The notes under the pieces are model-generated. The model had not been told where the DNA came from and did no database searches. It worked only from the letters and a program-made list of their open reading frames with translations. The position numbers and the translations under genes are program-made. Shown piece after piece: positions 43,134 to 50,899 of a DNA stretch of 64,000 bases. The stretch is from Pseudomonadota bacterium (GTDB lineage: Bacteria; Myxococcota; Myxococcia; Myxococcales; Myxococcaceae), in the NCBI GenBank assembly GCA_023426545.1, contig JAFAAN010000040.1:1-64000 (forward strand). The letters are read 5' to 3'. Numbering within the stretch: position 1 is the stretch's first letter; each line of letters starts with the position of its first letter.

Positions 43134-45775
43134 ACCCGAGCGAGCGCCTCCTCAGGCAGTTCCGGGACCTGGTGACGGTGCGCGTGGAGCGCATCACCCG
43201 GTCCCTGATGGAGTTGGAGGCCGGCGCCAGCGCGGAGGCGGGGCGAGGCGTGCTGCGGGAGCTGCACGGGCTCAAGGGCGAGGCCCGGATGATGGGCTTC
43301 GATGACGTCAACGTGCTCGTCCATGAGATGGAGGAGCTGGTTCGCTGCACGGAGCCCCTCCGCTACGTGCTCTCTCCGGCGTCCACGGACGCGCTGCTCA
43401 CCACCGCGGATGCGGTGCTGGTGTTCTCCGGCACCCAGCGCACTGCCGAGCCGCCGCCCGCGGTGGAGCGGCTCGTCATCTGGCTTCAGGAGTGCATCCG
43501 CTCCGAACAGGAGCGCCTGCCGCCGGGGACCGGAGCGCAGGGGGCGCTACTCGCCGGCAGTCCGGGAGGCGAGGGGGCCGCGCGCGGCGGCGTTGCTCAC
43601 TCCGAGCGCGGAGGTGCGGGTGACGCAGCCTCCGCGCAGCCGAGCCCGCAGGTGAGCCCCGCAAGCCGGGGGGCGTCGCTGGCATCGGGCAGGGAGCCGC
43701 AGGGCCCTCGCTCGGGCCGGGAGGGCGCGAGCGCTTCGTCCGAGGCTCTTGGGGCGAGCGCTTCGCTCGTCATGGGGCGTGGCGTCCAGGCCGCGCCACG
43801 ATGGAGGGACGCAGCGAGCACGCCCGCCTCGGGGACGTCGCTGGTCGTCGGGAGCGGGGCGCACTCCGCATCGCCCGGCAGGGGCGGTGCCGGGGCTCCA
43901 GGGACGGGTGTTTCCACCCGGAGGGCCGGCGAGCCCCCTGCGACGGCGGCCCGGCCTTCAACGACGGGACGCGCCGCCCCGGGGAGCACCGCTGCGCCGT
44001 CCGCCCCTGCTTCGGGGGTGGGGGCCGCGCGGTCTCCCATGGGGCGTGGTGTCTCGGGGACGGCCGTGTCGCGGCAGCCGGAGCCGCGTCCGGACACCTC
44101 GGTGCGCATCGGCGTGGAGAGCCTGGACCTGCTCACCAGCGCCGTCACCAACCTCACGCAGGTGGCCCGGCGCCGGGAGCTGGCCAACGCCCGGCGGCTG
44201 GCGCTGGCTCGCGAGCTGAGCCAACTGGCCCGCGAAGCAGAGGACCTGGGGCCCGCGGGTGCCGCGCTGGCGGCGCGCCTGGGCACCGCCAAGGAGCTGG
44301 CCGCCGCGCTCCACCGCGAGTCGAAGCTGCTCTCCAACGCGGAGCTGCGCGACCTGGGCATGCTGGTGGAGGAGGTGCAGACGCTGCGCATGCTGCCGCT
44401 CTCCGTCCTCTTCGAGCCCTACCCCCGCATGGTGCGCGACCTGTCCCGCGAGCTGGGCAAGGAGGTGGAGCTCGTCATCGACGGTGAGGACACCCGCGCT
44501 GACCGGGCGGTGGTGGAGGCGCTCCGCGAGCCCTTGATGCATCTGGTCCGAAATGCCCTGGACCACGGGCTGGAGACCCGGGTCGACCGGGTGACGGCGG
44601 ACAAGAGGCCGCGCGGCTGTCTCACGCTGCGCGCCGCCCGCGAGGGCAGCCGCATCATCCTCCGCGTGGAGGACGACGGCATGGGCGTGGACCCGGCCCT
44701 GCTCCGCAGGGTGGCGGTGCGCCGGGGGCTGCTCGACGAGAGCGCCGCCAATGCGCTGTCGGACGCGGCGGCCCGTGACCTCGTCTTCCTGCCCGGCTTC
44801 TCCTCGCGCGACGTCGTGACGGACCTATCGGGGCGGGGCGTGGGGCTGGACGCCGTCCGCACCTCCATCCAGGCACTGGGGGGCGACGTGGGCGTGGAGT
44901 CGGCGCCGGGCTGGGGCACGATTTTCGAGCTGCGCGTCCCCGTCTCCCTCACCGTGGCCCCGCTGCTCTTCATCCAGGTGGGGGTGGAGACGCTGGCCCT
45001 GAGCGCCACCCACGTCTCCCGGGCGCTCAAGGTGGACTTCGCGGACCAGTGCGAGGTGGCCGGCCGGCCATCACTTCTGGTGGAGGGCCGGGTGTTGCCG
45101 CTGGCCCCCCTGGCCTCGTTGTTGGGGCTGGAGCCGGAGCGGGCCGCCCGCGAGGGCGAGCTGGCCCTGGTGGTGAAGAGCCAGAGCGGCGCGGCGGCGC
45201 TCGTGGTGGACCGCGTCCTGGAGGAGCGGGTCCAGGCCATCCTCCCCCTGAAGGGAATCCTGGGCCGCTTCGGCCACCTCACCGGGGCCACGTCCCTGGC
45301 GGATGGGCGCCTGGCCATGGTCCTCTCCGCCGCCTATCTCACCGCCAGCGCCCACAACGGCAGCGCCCTGCCGCGGCCGGCCCCCTCGGCGGCGCCCCAG
45401 CCCGAGGCCCGCCGCCGCATCCTCGTGGTGGACGACTCGCCCCTGACCCGGGAACTCATCGCCAACCTCCTGGAGGCGGTGGGATATGACACCGTCATCG
45501 CCTCGGATGGGGCGGAGGCCCTGGCGGTCTTGGATTCTCATCCCGTGGACCTGGCCGTCACGGACCTGGAGATGCCTGGCATGGACGGCCTGGAGCTGGC
45601 CCGGCGCCTGAAGGGGCACCCCGTCCATTCCCGGCTGCCCGTCGTCATCCTCACCACCCGTGGGGGAGAGGAGGACCGGCGGCGGGGGTTGGCGGCCGGG
45701 GTGGACGGCTACATCACCAAGGGCGACCTGGTTCGGCAGGACCTGGTGGATGTGGTGCGGCGACTGCTGGGCTGA
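43130..45775 (+). CDS. cheA3: Hybrid CheA histidine kinase with C-terminal receiver
   Basis: This 881-residue kinase starts at GTG overlapping the mcp3B stop. The Hpt domain has His46 (HGLKGEARMMGF). An unusually long Ala/Gly/Ser/Pro-rich linker of about 190 residues replaces the CheY-binding region. P3 dimerisation (SLDLLTSAVTNLTQ), the ATPase (N box HLVRNALDHGLE, DDGMGVD, GRGVGLDAV) and a CheW-like P5 follow. The C-terminal receiver has the acidic pair VDDS and phosphoacceptor Asp in VTDLEMPGMDG. No cheY gene is present. In M. xanthus I recall that CheA3 acts on CrdA instead of a motor. The reading frame is also open through mcp3B, but that part is shadow. Confidence 0.95.
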   Translation: MNPSERLLRQFRDLVTVRVERITRSLMELEAGASAEAGRGVLRELHGLKGEARMMGFDDVNVLVHEMEELVRCTEPLRYVLSPASTDALLTTADAVLVFSGTQRTAEPPPAVERLVIWLQECIRSEQERLPPGTGAQGALLAGSPGGEGAARGGVAHSERGGAGDAASAQPSPQVSPASRGASLASGREPQGPRSGREGASASSEALGASASLVMGRGVQAAPRWRDAASTPASGTSLVVGSGAHSASPGRGGAGAPGTGVSTRRAGEPPATAARPSTTGRAAPGSTAAPSAPASGVGAARSPMGRGVSGTAVSRQPEPRPDTSVRIGVESLDLLTSAVTNLTQVARRRELANARRLALARELSQLAREAEDLGPAGAALAARLGTAKELAAALHRESKLLSNAELRDLGMLVEEVQTLRMLPLSVLFEPYPRMVRDLSRELGKEVELVIDGEDTRADRAVVEALREPLMHLVRNALDHGLETRVDRVTADKRPRGCLTLRAAREGSRIILRVEDDGMGVDPALLRRVAVRRGLLDESAANALSDAAARDLVFLPGFSSRDVVTDLSGRGVGLDAVRTSIQALGGDVGVESAPGWGTIFELRVPVSLTVAPLLFIQVGVETLALSATHVSRALKVDFADQCEVAGRPSLLVEGRVLPLAPLASLLGLEPERAAREGELALVVKSQSGAAALVVDRVLEERVQAILPLKGILGRFGHLTGATSLADGRLAMVLSAAYLTASAHNGSALPRPAPSAAPQPEARRRILVVDDSPLTRELIANLLEAVGYDTVIASDGAEALAVLDSHPVDLAVTDLEMPGMDGLELARRLKGHPVHSRLPVVILTTRGGEEDRRRGLAAGVDGYITKGDLVRQDLVDVVRRLLG

Positions 45776-45829
45776 CATGCCCTCGCATTGGCTATACTCC
45801 CCGGCTCGCGCACGGGGTATGGACAGGGC

Positions 45830-46888
45830 ATGGGCAAGAAAGTGTCGGTGCTGGTGGTCGATGACTCCCTCATCTGCCGACAGCTCATCTGCGAGGCGCT
45901 GAGCAAGGACCCCGATATCGAAGTCGTGGGCACCTGCGCGGACGGCAAGCAGGCCGTGGAGATGACCAAGGAGCTGCGTCCCCACGTCATCACCATGGAC
46001 GTGGACATGCCCATCATGGACGGGCTCACGGCCACCGAGCACATCATGGCCGAGTGCCCGACGCCCATCCTGGTGCTCACGGCGGACCCGCGCTCGCAGG
46101 CGCCGGAGCTGACCTACCGGGCCCTGGAGCTGGGGGCGCTCGCTCTGCAAATCAAGCCCGCCATTGACGCGGGGCCGGACGCCTGGAACCTGGTCCGGGA
46201 GATCCGGCTGCTGTCCTCGGTGCGCGTCATCCGTCACCTGCGCCGGCCCCAGCGCGGGCCCCTGCTGCCGCCCCGGGTGGCCACCTCGGTGCTGCCCGCG
46301 GTGTCCATGGGCGTGGTGGTGGTGGCGGCGAGCACGGGCGGGCCGCAGGTGCTCTTCCGGATGCTGTCGGAGCTGCCCGCCGACTTTCCGGCGCCCATCG
46401 TCATCGTCCAGCACATCAACGCGGCCTTCGCGGAGTCGCTGGCCGGGTGGCTCGCGGGCGCCAGCAAGCTGAAGGTGCGGCTGGCGCAGGACGGGGAGCC
46501 GCTGATGCCGGGGCACGTCCTCGTCGCCCCGCCTGGGCAGCACACCGTCATTCCCTTCCGGGGGCGGGTGGCGCTCAAGCCGGGCGTGGAGCGGGACGGG
46601 CACATGCCCTCGGGCACCGTGCTGCTGGAGAGCGCGGCGCGGACCTACGGCCGGCGCGCGGTGGGGTTGGTGCTGACGGGCATGGGCGCGGACGGCGCCG
46701 ACGGCCTGCTGGCCATCAAGCAGGCCGGGGGCCTGGCGGTGGCGCAGAACGAGGAGTCCTGCGTGGTGTTCGGCATGCCGGGCGCGGCGGTGGAGCGCAA
46801 GGCGGTGGACCACCTCATCCACGGTGACGAGGTCGCGGCGACGCTGGTGCGGCTGTCCCGGGGAGAGTCCCTCGCAGTGGGGCGCTGA
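45830..46888 (+). CDS. cheB3: CheB methylesterase/deamidase
   Basis: This 352-residue receptor demethylase starts at MGKKVSVLVVDDS (45830); an in-frame TTG at 45788 is less likely. The receiver domain has Asp in ITMDVDMPIMDG. The esterase has the catalytic triad: Ser in VAASTGGPQVLF, His in VIVQHINAAF and Asp in GMGADGADGL. Phosphorylation by CheA3 should relieve inhibition by the receiver. It is 54 bases downstream of cheA3 and 6 bases before cheR3, completing the adaptation pair for Mcp3A and Mcp3B. Confidence 0.95.
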   Translation: MGKKVSVLVVDDSLICRQLICEALSKDPDIEVVGTCADGKQAVEMTKELRPHVITMDVDMPIMDGLTATEHIMAECPTPILVLTADPRSQAPELTYRALELGALALQIKPAIDAGPDAWNLVREIRLLSSVRVIRHLRRPQRGPLLPPRVATSVLPAVSMGVVVVAASTGGPQVLFRMLSELPADFPAPIVIVQHINAAFAESLAGWLAGASKLKVRLAQDGEPLMPGHVLVAPPGQHTVIPFRGRVALKPGVERDGHMPSGTVLLESAARTYGRRAVGLVLTGMGADGADGLLAIKQAGGLAVAQNEESCVVFGMPGAAVERKAVDHLIHGDEVAATLVRLSRGESLAVGR

Positions 46889-46894
46889 GCACGG

Positions 46895-48271
46895 GTGGCC
46901 GAGGGGGCGCAATGGTCCGCGGTGCGCGCCTTCCTGACGGCGCACACGGGCATGGCGCTGAGCGGCCCCCAGCTGCGGCGGCTGGAGGCGCGGCTGGCGG
47001 CCCGCAGCCAGGGCCTCACGCCGCACCAGTACCTGATGTTCCTCAAGTCTCCGGCGGGCGCGACGGACCTGGAGGACCTCATCACCGCGCTGGTGGTGAA
47101 CAAGACGGACCTCTTCCGGGACGAGGTGCAGCTCGCCGCGTTCCGGAGCCAGGTGCTCGCGCCCCTGGTCGCGCGGGAGCGGCGACCGCTGCGCGTCTGG
47201 AGCGCGGGCTGCGCCACGGGCGAGGAGGTGGCCACGCTGCTCGTCCTCCTCGCGGAGGCAGGCGCCGACCCGGACAGCACGGTGCTGGGGACGGACATCT
47301 GCGGAGCCACCTTGCACCGCGCGCGCTGGCTGGCCTTCAGCCACGAGCAGGCGGGACGCGTTCCGCCCGAACTGCGCGCCCGGTACTTCGCCGGGGCCGG
47401 CGCGAAGCAGGTCCTGACGCCGGCCCTGCGTGAGCGCGCGAGCTTCCAGCACCACAACCTGATGGAGGCCCCGTATCCGGTGGCGCCGGGGGGGGGGGGC
47501 TTCGGCGTCATCTTCTGCCGCACCGTCCTCCTCTACTTCCCGGCGGAGGCGTTCCAGCGCACCGTGGAGGCGCTGGCCGAGCGCCTGGCGCCCGGGGGGA
47601 CCCTGGTGCTGTCCGCGTCCGAGCCGCTGCTCCAGGTGCCGCCCGCGCTGCGGGTACACCGGGGCGAGCAGGCCTTCTTCTATGTGCGTTCCGACGAGGC
47701 CGCGGCACAGGGGCAGGGTGGCGCATCCGCGGCGTTGGGACGTGGCCGGGGTGAGGTGGGCTCGACGGCCATGACCGCGAAGCCGCGCGCCGCGCGTGCG
47801 CCCAGGGTGAGCCCGCTCCCGGGAGGCAATGCCCCGGCCCGGACGCGGACCTCCTCGAAGGAGGTGCCCCGGGCCGTGGCCCCTGGCAGGCGCCGCCCCA
47901 CCGCGGACACGCCGAGCAGGGATGAGGCTGTCGCGCCTGCCTCCGGCCCGGACGCCTCGTTGGAAGCGGACCTGCTCTTCGCCTGTGTCCTGGATGGCGC
48001 CGCATCCGGCGTGCCGGACAGCGTGTCGGAGCGCGACCTGCGCCGCTGTCTCGCGCTGGACCCGGACCACGCGGCGGCCCGCTATCTGCTCGGGCTGTTG
48101 CTGGAGCAGTGCCGGCGCGCCACGGAGGCCGCCGGAGAGTATCGGCGGGCGCTTCAGTCGCTGGAGGCAGGGCGCTCGCGGCCCGTCCCCTTCTTCCTGA
48201 ACCCCACCCGGCTCCGGATTGCCTGCGCGCACGCTGCCGAGCGGCTGGAGTTTTCCGGCGGGAGTCGCTGA
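46895..48271 (+). CDS. cheR3: CheR methyltransferase with C-terminal extension
   Basis: This 458-residue receptor methyltransferase starts at a GTG 6 bases after cheB3. The helical N-terminal domain (LEARLAARSQGLTPHQYLMFL) precedes the SAM-binding domain with WSAGCATGEE and TDICGATL. The catalytic-region motif usually written FCRNVLIYF reads FCRTVLLYF here, so the Asn is Thr. After a long Ala/Arg/Pro-rich linker the C-terminus has a TPR-like unit (LDPDHAAARYLLGLLLEQ). A run of 12 consecutive G (47488-47499) encodes PGGGG within the domain and is a likely slippage site. Confidence 0.92.
   Translation: MAEGAQWSAVRAFLTAHTGMALSGPQLRRLEARLAARSQGLTPHQYLMFLKSPAGATDLEDLITALVVNKTDLFRDEVQLAAFRSQVLAPLVARERRPLRVWSAGCATGEEVATLLVLLAEAGADPDSTVLGTDICGATLHRARWLAFSHEQAGRVPPELRARYFAGAGAKQVLTPALRERASFQHHNLMEAPYPVAPGGGGFGVIFCRTVLLYFPAEAFQRTVEALAERLAPGGTLVLSASEPLLQVPPALRVHRGEQAFFYVRSDEAAAQGQGGASAALGRGRGEVGSTAMTAKPRAARAPRVSPLPGGNAPARTRTSSKEVPRAVAPGRRRPTADTPSRDEAVAPASGPDASLEADLLFACVLDGAASGVPDSVSERDLRRCLALDPDHAAARYLLGLLLEQCRRATEAAGEYRRALQSLEAGRSRPVPFFLNPTRLRIACAHAAERLEFSGGSR
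47488..47499 (+). repeat. Homopolymeric G12 tract inside cheR3
   Basis: Twelve consecutive G fall within codons for PGGGG in the SAM-binding domain. Gain or loss of one base would truncate CheR3. Tracts of this length are rare in coding DNA even at this G+C content. Confidence 0.9.
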
Positions 48272-48358
48272 CCGGGCAGGCAGGCAGGCGGCGGCGCGGG
48301 CCCGAAGGAATGAGAGAAGACCGGACGGGCAGGGCGTTTCGCCCTAAGATGGCGTCCG

Positions 48359-49201
48359 ATGCGAAGCTTGGCGTTGATATCCCTGCTGGCACTCCCAGGA
48401 TGCTTCTACCCCGCTGACCGCGGCCGCGCCCTCGAGGCGAAGGTCGACCGGCTCGGCGCTGACTCGGCTCAGATTCAGCTGGAGCTGAAGGAGACGCGTG
48501 AGCAGCTCGCCGCCACGCTCCCGAAAATCGACGAGAAGGTCGCCGAGGTCACCAAGGCCCTGAACGGCCTGGACACCGCGGCGCGCCGCAAGGACGCGGA
48601 CATCGGCGTCCAGTTCCAGAAGACGGTCGAGGACCTCGCCCAGCTCCGCGGACAGGTGGAGACGTACCTCCACAGAATCTCCGAGCTGGAGACCGCTCTG
48701 GCCGCGCAGGACCAGAAGCTGGTGGCCATGCAGGGCGAGGCGGCCCTGAAGGAAGCCGAGGCGAAGAAGAAGGCCGAGGAGCTCAAGCGCCCCACGGACA
48801 AGAAGGAGTTCCTGGCGCTCGCCAGGGAGAAGGCCAAGGCCGGTGACTTGCTGCTGGCGCGCCAGCTCTACAATGAGTTCATGAAGAAGTGGGCCAAGGA
48901 CCCGCTGCTCGGCGACGCCCACTTCGGCCTTGGCGAGACGTACTTCGCCGAGTCCAAGTGCCGCGAGGCCCTCTTCGAGTACGGCAAGGTGCTGCAGGAC
49001 TACCCGAAGGCGGACTCCGCGCCGGAGTCGTACCTGCGCTCGTCGGACTGCTTCGCCCAGTTGAAGATGAAGGAGGAGTCGCGGCTGGCGCTGGAGGAGC
49101 TCATCAAGAGCTACCCGAAGTCCGCCGAGGCCAAGACGGCCAAGGAGCGCATCGCCGAGCTGGACAAGGCGAAGGCGCCGGCCAAGAAGGGCAAGAAGTG
49201 A
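48359..49201 (+). CDS. CpoB/YbgF-like TPR lipoprotein
   Basis: This 280-residue lipoprotein has the signal LALISLLALPGC. Residues 25-150 are a coiled coil (LELKETREQLAATLPKIDEKVAEV in part), as in CpoB/YbgF, followed by three TPRs (LLARQLYNEFMKKW, AHFGLGETYFAESKCREALFEYGKVLQDYPK in part, ESRLALEELIKSYPKS). CpoB links Tol-Pal and PBP1B in E. coli. A similar role here in the cell envelope is plausible but no tol or pal gene is adjacent. Its stop overlaps the GTG of the UGA-containing gene (GTGA), so the two are translationally coupled. Confidence 0.88.
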   Translation: MRSLALISLLALPGCFYPADRGRALEAKVDRLGADSAQIQLELKETREQLAATLPKIDEKVAEVTKALNGLDTAARRKDADIGVQFQKTVEDLAQLRGQVETYLHRISELETALAAQDQKLVAMQGEAALKEAEAKKKAEELKRPTDKKEFLALAREKAKAGDLLLARQLYNEFMKKWAKDPLLGDAHFGLGETYFAESKCREALFEYGKVLQDYPKADSAPESYLRSSDCFAQLKMKEESRLALEELIKSYPKSAEAKTAKERIAELDKAKAPAKKGKK

Positions 49202-50343
49202 GCTTGCGTCCGATGACGCGGGCGGCCCTGGCGCTGCTGCTCCTGCTGCCGCTGGTGGCGGGGGCGGCGCCGAGGCAGCTCGTCCTCCTCTTCACCGGAG
49301 ACAATGGGGGCGAAGTCGCCCCCTGTGGTTGAAGGCACAACCCGTCTGGCGGTCTGGCCAGACGAAAAGCCGCCATCGACCAGGAGCGCGAGAAGGGCGC
49401 GCCGGTGCTCGTGCTGGATGCGGGCAACGCGCTCTTCAAGAGCCGGGACAGCGCGGCCGCGCCGGACGCTCGGGCGCGCGCGGAGCTCGTCTTGTCGCAG
49501 ATGGACGCGCAGGGCACCGCGGCCATGGCCGTGGGCTCGCGCGACCTCGGGCTCGGCGTGGCCTTTCTCCAGCGCCAGACGCGCAAGGCGGGGCTGAAGC
49601 TCCTGTCGGTGAACCTCGCGGACGCGCAGGGCAAGCGGCTGTTCCCCGCCTCGGCGGTGGTGACGGTGGGCGGGCTGAAGGTGGGCGTGGTGGGCGTGTC
49701 CCCTGTCACGGAGAAGCCGGTCCCGGTGGGCGTGCCCGCGCCCGGGGCTCCGCAGGAGGTGGTGCAGGGCCTGCCCGTGCAGCCCGCCCTCGCCGCCGAG
49801 GTGCGGCAGCTGCGCGAGAAGGCGAAGGTGGCCTTGGTGGTGGTGCTCGCGGCGCTGCCCCACACGGAGGCCCTGCGCCTGGCCGACGAGGTCGAAGGCG
49901 TGGACTTCGTGGTGCAGTCCCACGAGGGCCGGGGGCCGGGCATCCCCCAGCGCCAGGCCCTGGCCACGCTGATTCCGCCGGGGGACCGGGGCCGTCAGCT
50001 CGCGAAGCTGGTGCTCCACCTGGACGGCCAGGGCCGCTTCGAGGACGCCGGGGAGCAGGAGCGCGCGCGGCAGCACCTGCGCCTGCTCGATGACAACCTC
50101 GTCCGGGCCCGGGCGCGGCTCTCGGGTGCGAAGGACGCGGCGGAGAAGCGCTCCATCGAGCAGATGGTCGCCAGCCTGGAGGCCCGGCAGCAGGCCCTGC
50201 GTCAGACAGTGAAGGGCGGCGAAACGGGCAGTGGCCGCACGCATCTGTTGTCTTACATCCAGCTCGGGAGTGACGTGCCGGCCGACCCGGCTGTCCAGAA
50301 GCAGGTGGAGCGCGTCGAGCCCCCTGGCTCGGCGTCCCATTGA
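49198..50343 (+). CDS. Predicted exported selenoprotein, metallophosphoesterase-like fold, in-frame UGA
   Basis: Reading from GTG 49198 gives a signal peptide (MTRAALALLLLLPLVAGA), then LFTGDNGGEVAPCG, then TGA at 49330-49332. The same frame continues RHNPSGGLARRKAAI...LVLDAGNALF to a TGA at 50341-50343: 382 codons, with the internal TGA at codon 45 (40 from the ATG at 49213). The layout follows 5'-nucleotidase-type metallophosphoesterases: DAGN for DAGD, VGSRDLGLG for GNHEFDxG, and GVDFVVQSHEG for the final H-loop. In relatives I recall PCGC...GGLARR, with Cys where the TGA stands. A SECIS-like hairpin follows. Several metal ligands look degenerate (DNG for DxH), so the CG-Sec motif may be the active centre. 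A pseudogene is the main alternative. Confidence 0.85.
49343..49364 (+). promoter_or_regulatory. SECIS-like selenocysteine insertion hairpin
   Basis: A perfect 8-bp stem CGTCTGGC (49343-49350) / GCCAGACG (49357-49364) closes a 6-base loop GGTCTG. The stem begins 10 bases after the TGA, and the loop begins 18 bases after it. The E. coli fdhF element has the same GGUCU loop core at nearly the same distance (17 bases by my recollection). It lies within the coding sequence, as bacterial SECIS elements do, and would recruit SelB. Confidence 0.82.
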
Positions 50344-50411
50344 GCCGGGCTGGCCTTGTGAACCGGCCCAGGCGCCATTATAAGCGCCGGCCACCCCTCA
50401 GCGCCGGACCT

Positions 50412-50431
50412 CCCACCCGTGGGCGGGTGGG
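50412..50431 (+). promoter_or_regulatory. Perfect inverted repeat in the rpmE leader
   Basis: CCCACCCG / CGGGTGGG separated by TGGG lies 25 bases before the rpmE start codon and 68 bases after the upstream stop. It could be a weak terminator for the preceding operon or a leader structure for L31 control. There is no T-tract. Confidence 0.45.
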
Positions 50432-50456
50432 GGCAAGGCACACTGGAGAGAGCGAC

Positions 50457-50678
50457 ATGAAGTCCGACATTCATCCCGTCTACCCGCCGTCCCGCGTGAC
50501 CTGCGCGTGCGGCAACGTCGTGGAGACGAAGTCCACCCGCGGCTCGTTCTCGGTGGAAATCTGCTCGAACTGCCACCCCTTCTTCACGGGCAAGTACAAG
50601 CTCGTGGACACGGCCGGCCGCATCGACCGCTTCCGCAAGAAGTACGGCGCGAGCCCCACGTCCGCGAAGAAGGCCTAG
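50457..50678 (+). CDS. rpmE: Ribosomal protein bL31, zinc-binding form
   Basis: This 73-residue large-subunit protein has MKSDIHPVYPPSRVTCACGN, the second pair CSNCHPFFTGK and the terminal DRFRKKYG. The CxC plus CxxC cysteines indicate the zinc-binding C+ type. The ATG at 50457 follows GGAGAG. An inverted repeat lies in its leader. The length matches L31. Confidence 0.97.
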   Translation: MKSDIHPVYPPSRVTCACGNVVETKSTRGSFSVEICSNCHPFFTGKYKLVDTAGRIDRFRKKYGASPTSAKKA

Positions 50679-50899
50679 GCCTGAGACAGGCGCTCCCGCG
50701 CCGTCTTCACATTCCAGCAGTTCCCGACGAGCAGGGTGTTGGAGGCCTCCTAGGAGAGGTGCTCCCGCCCTGCTCGCGGTGCTTCTACGGCTCGAATCAC
50801 CCGTCAAGTTTCAGGGTGCTACAGGCCAGAAATTAGACGTAGCACCGAAGCGACCGCACAGTCCGCCGCGTCCACGACGAAGAGTCCGACGGAGGCGAG

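Noticed and set aside
45071..48232. A minus-strand open frame of more than 1000 codons opposite cheA3-cheB3-cheR3.
   Set aside because: It is low-complexity His/Arg/Gln shadow of strongly GC-biased genes on the plus strand; no domain or start signal supports it.
49330..49332. Treating the TGA as a nonsense mutation making a pseudogene.
   Set aside because: Flanking sequence is intact in one frame, the TGA falls on a likely Cys position, and a SECIS-like hairpin follows; selenocysteine explains all three. A genome check for sel genes is still decisive.
50740..50780. GGAGGCCTCC/CTCCTAGGAG palindromic words upstream of the methyltransferase gene as an operator.
   Set aside because: Short overlapping palindromes common at this G+C content, not positioned at a recognisable promoter.
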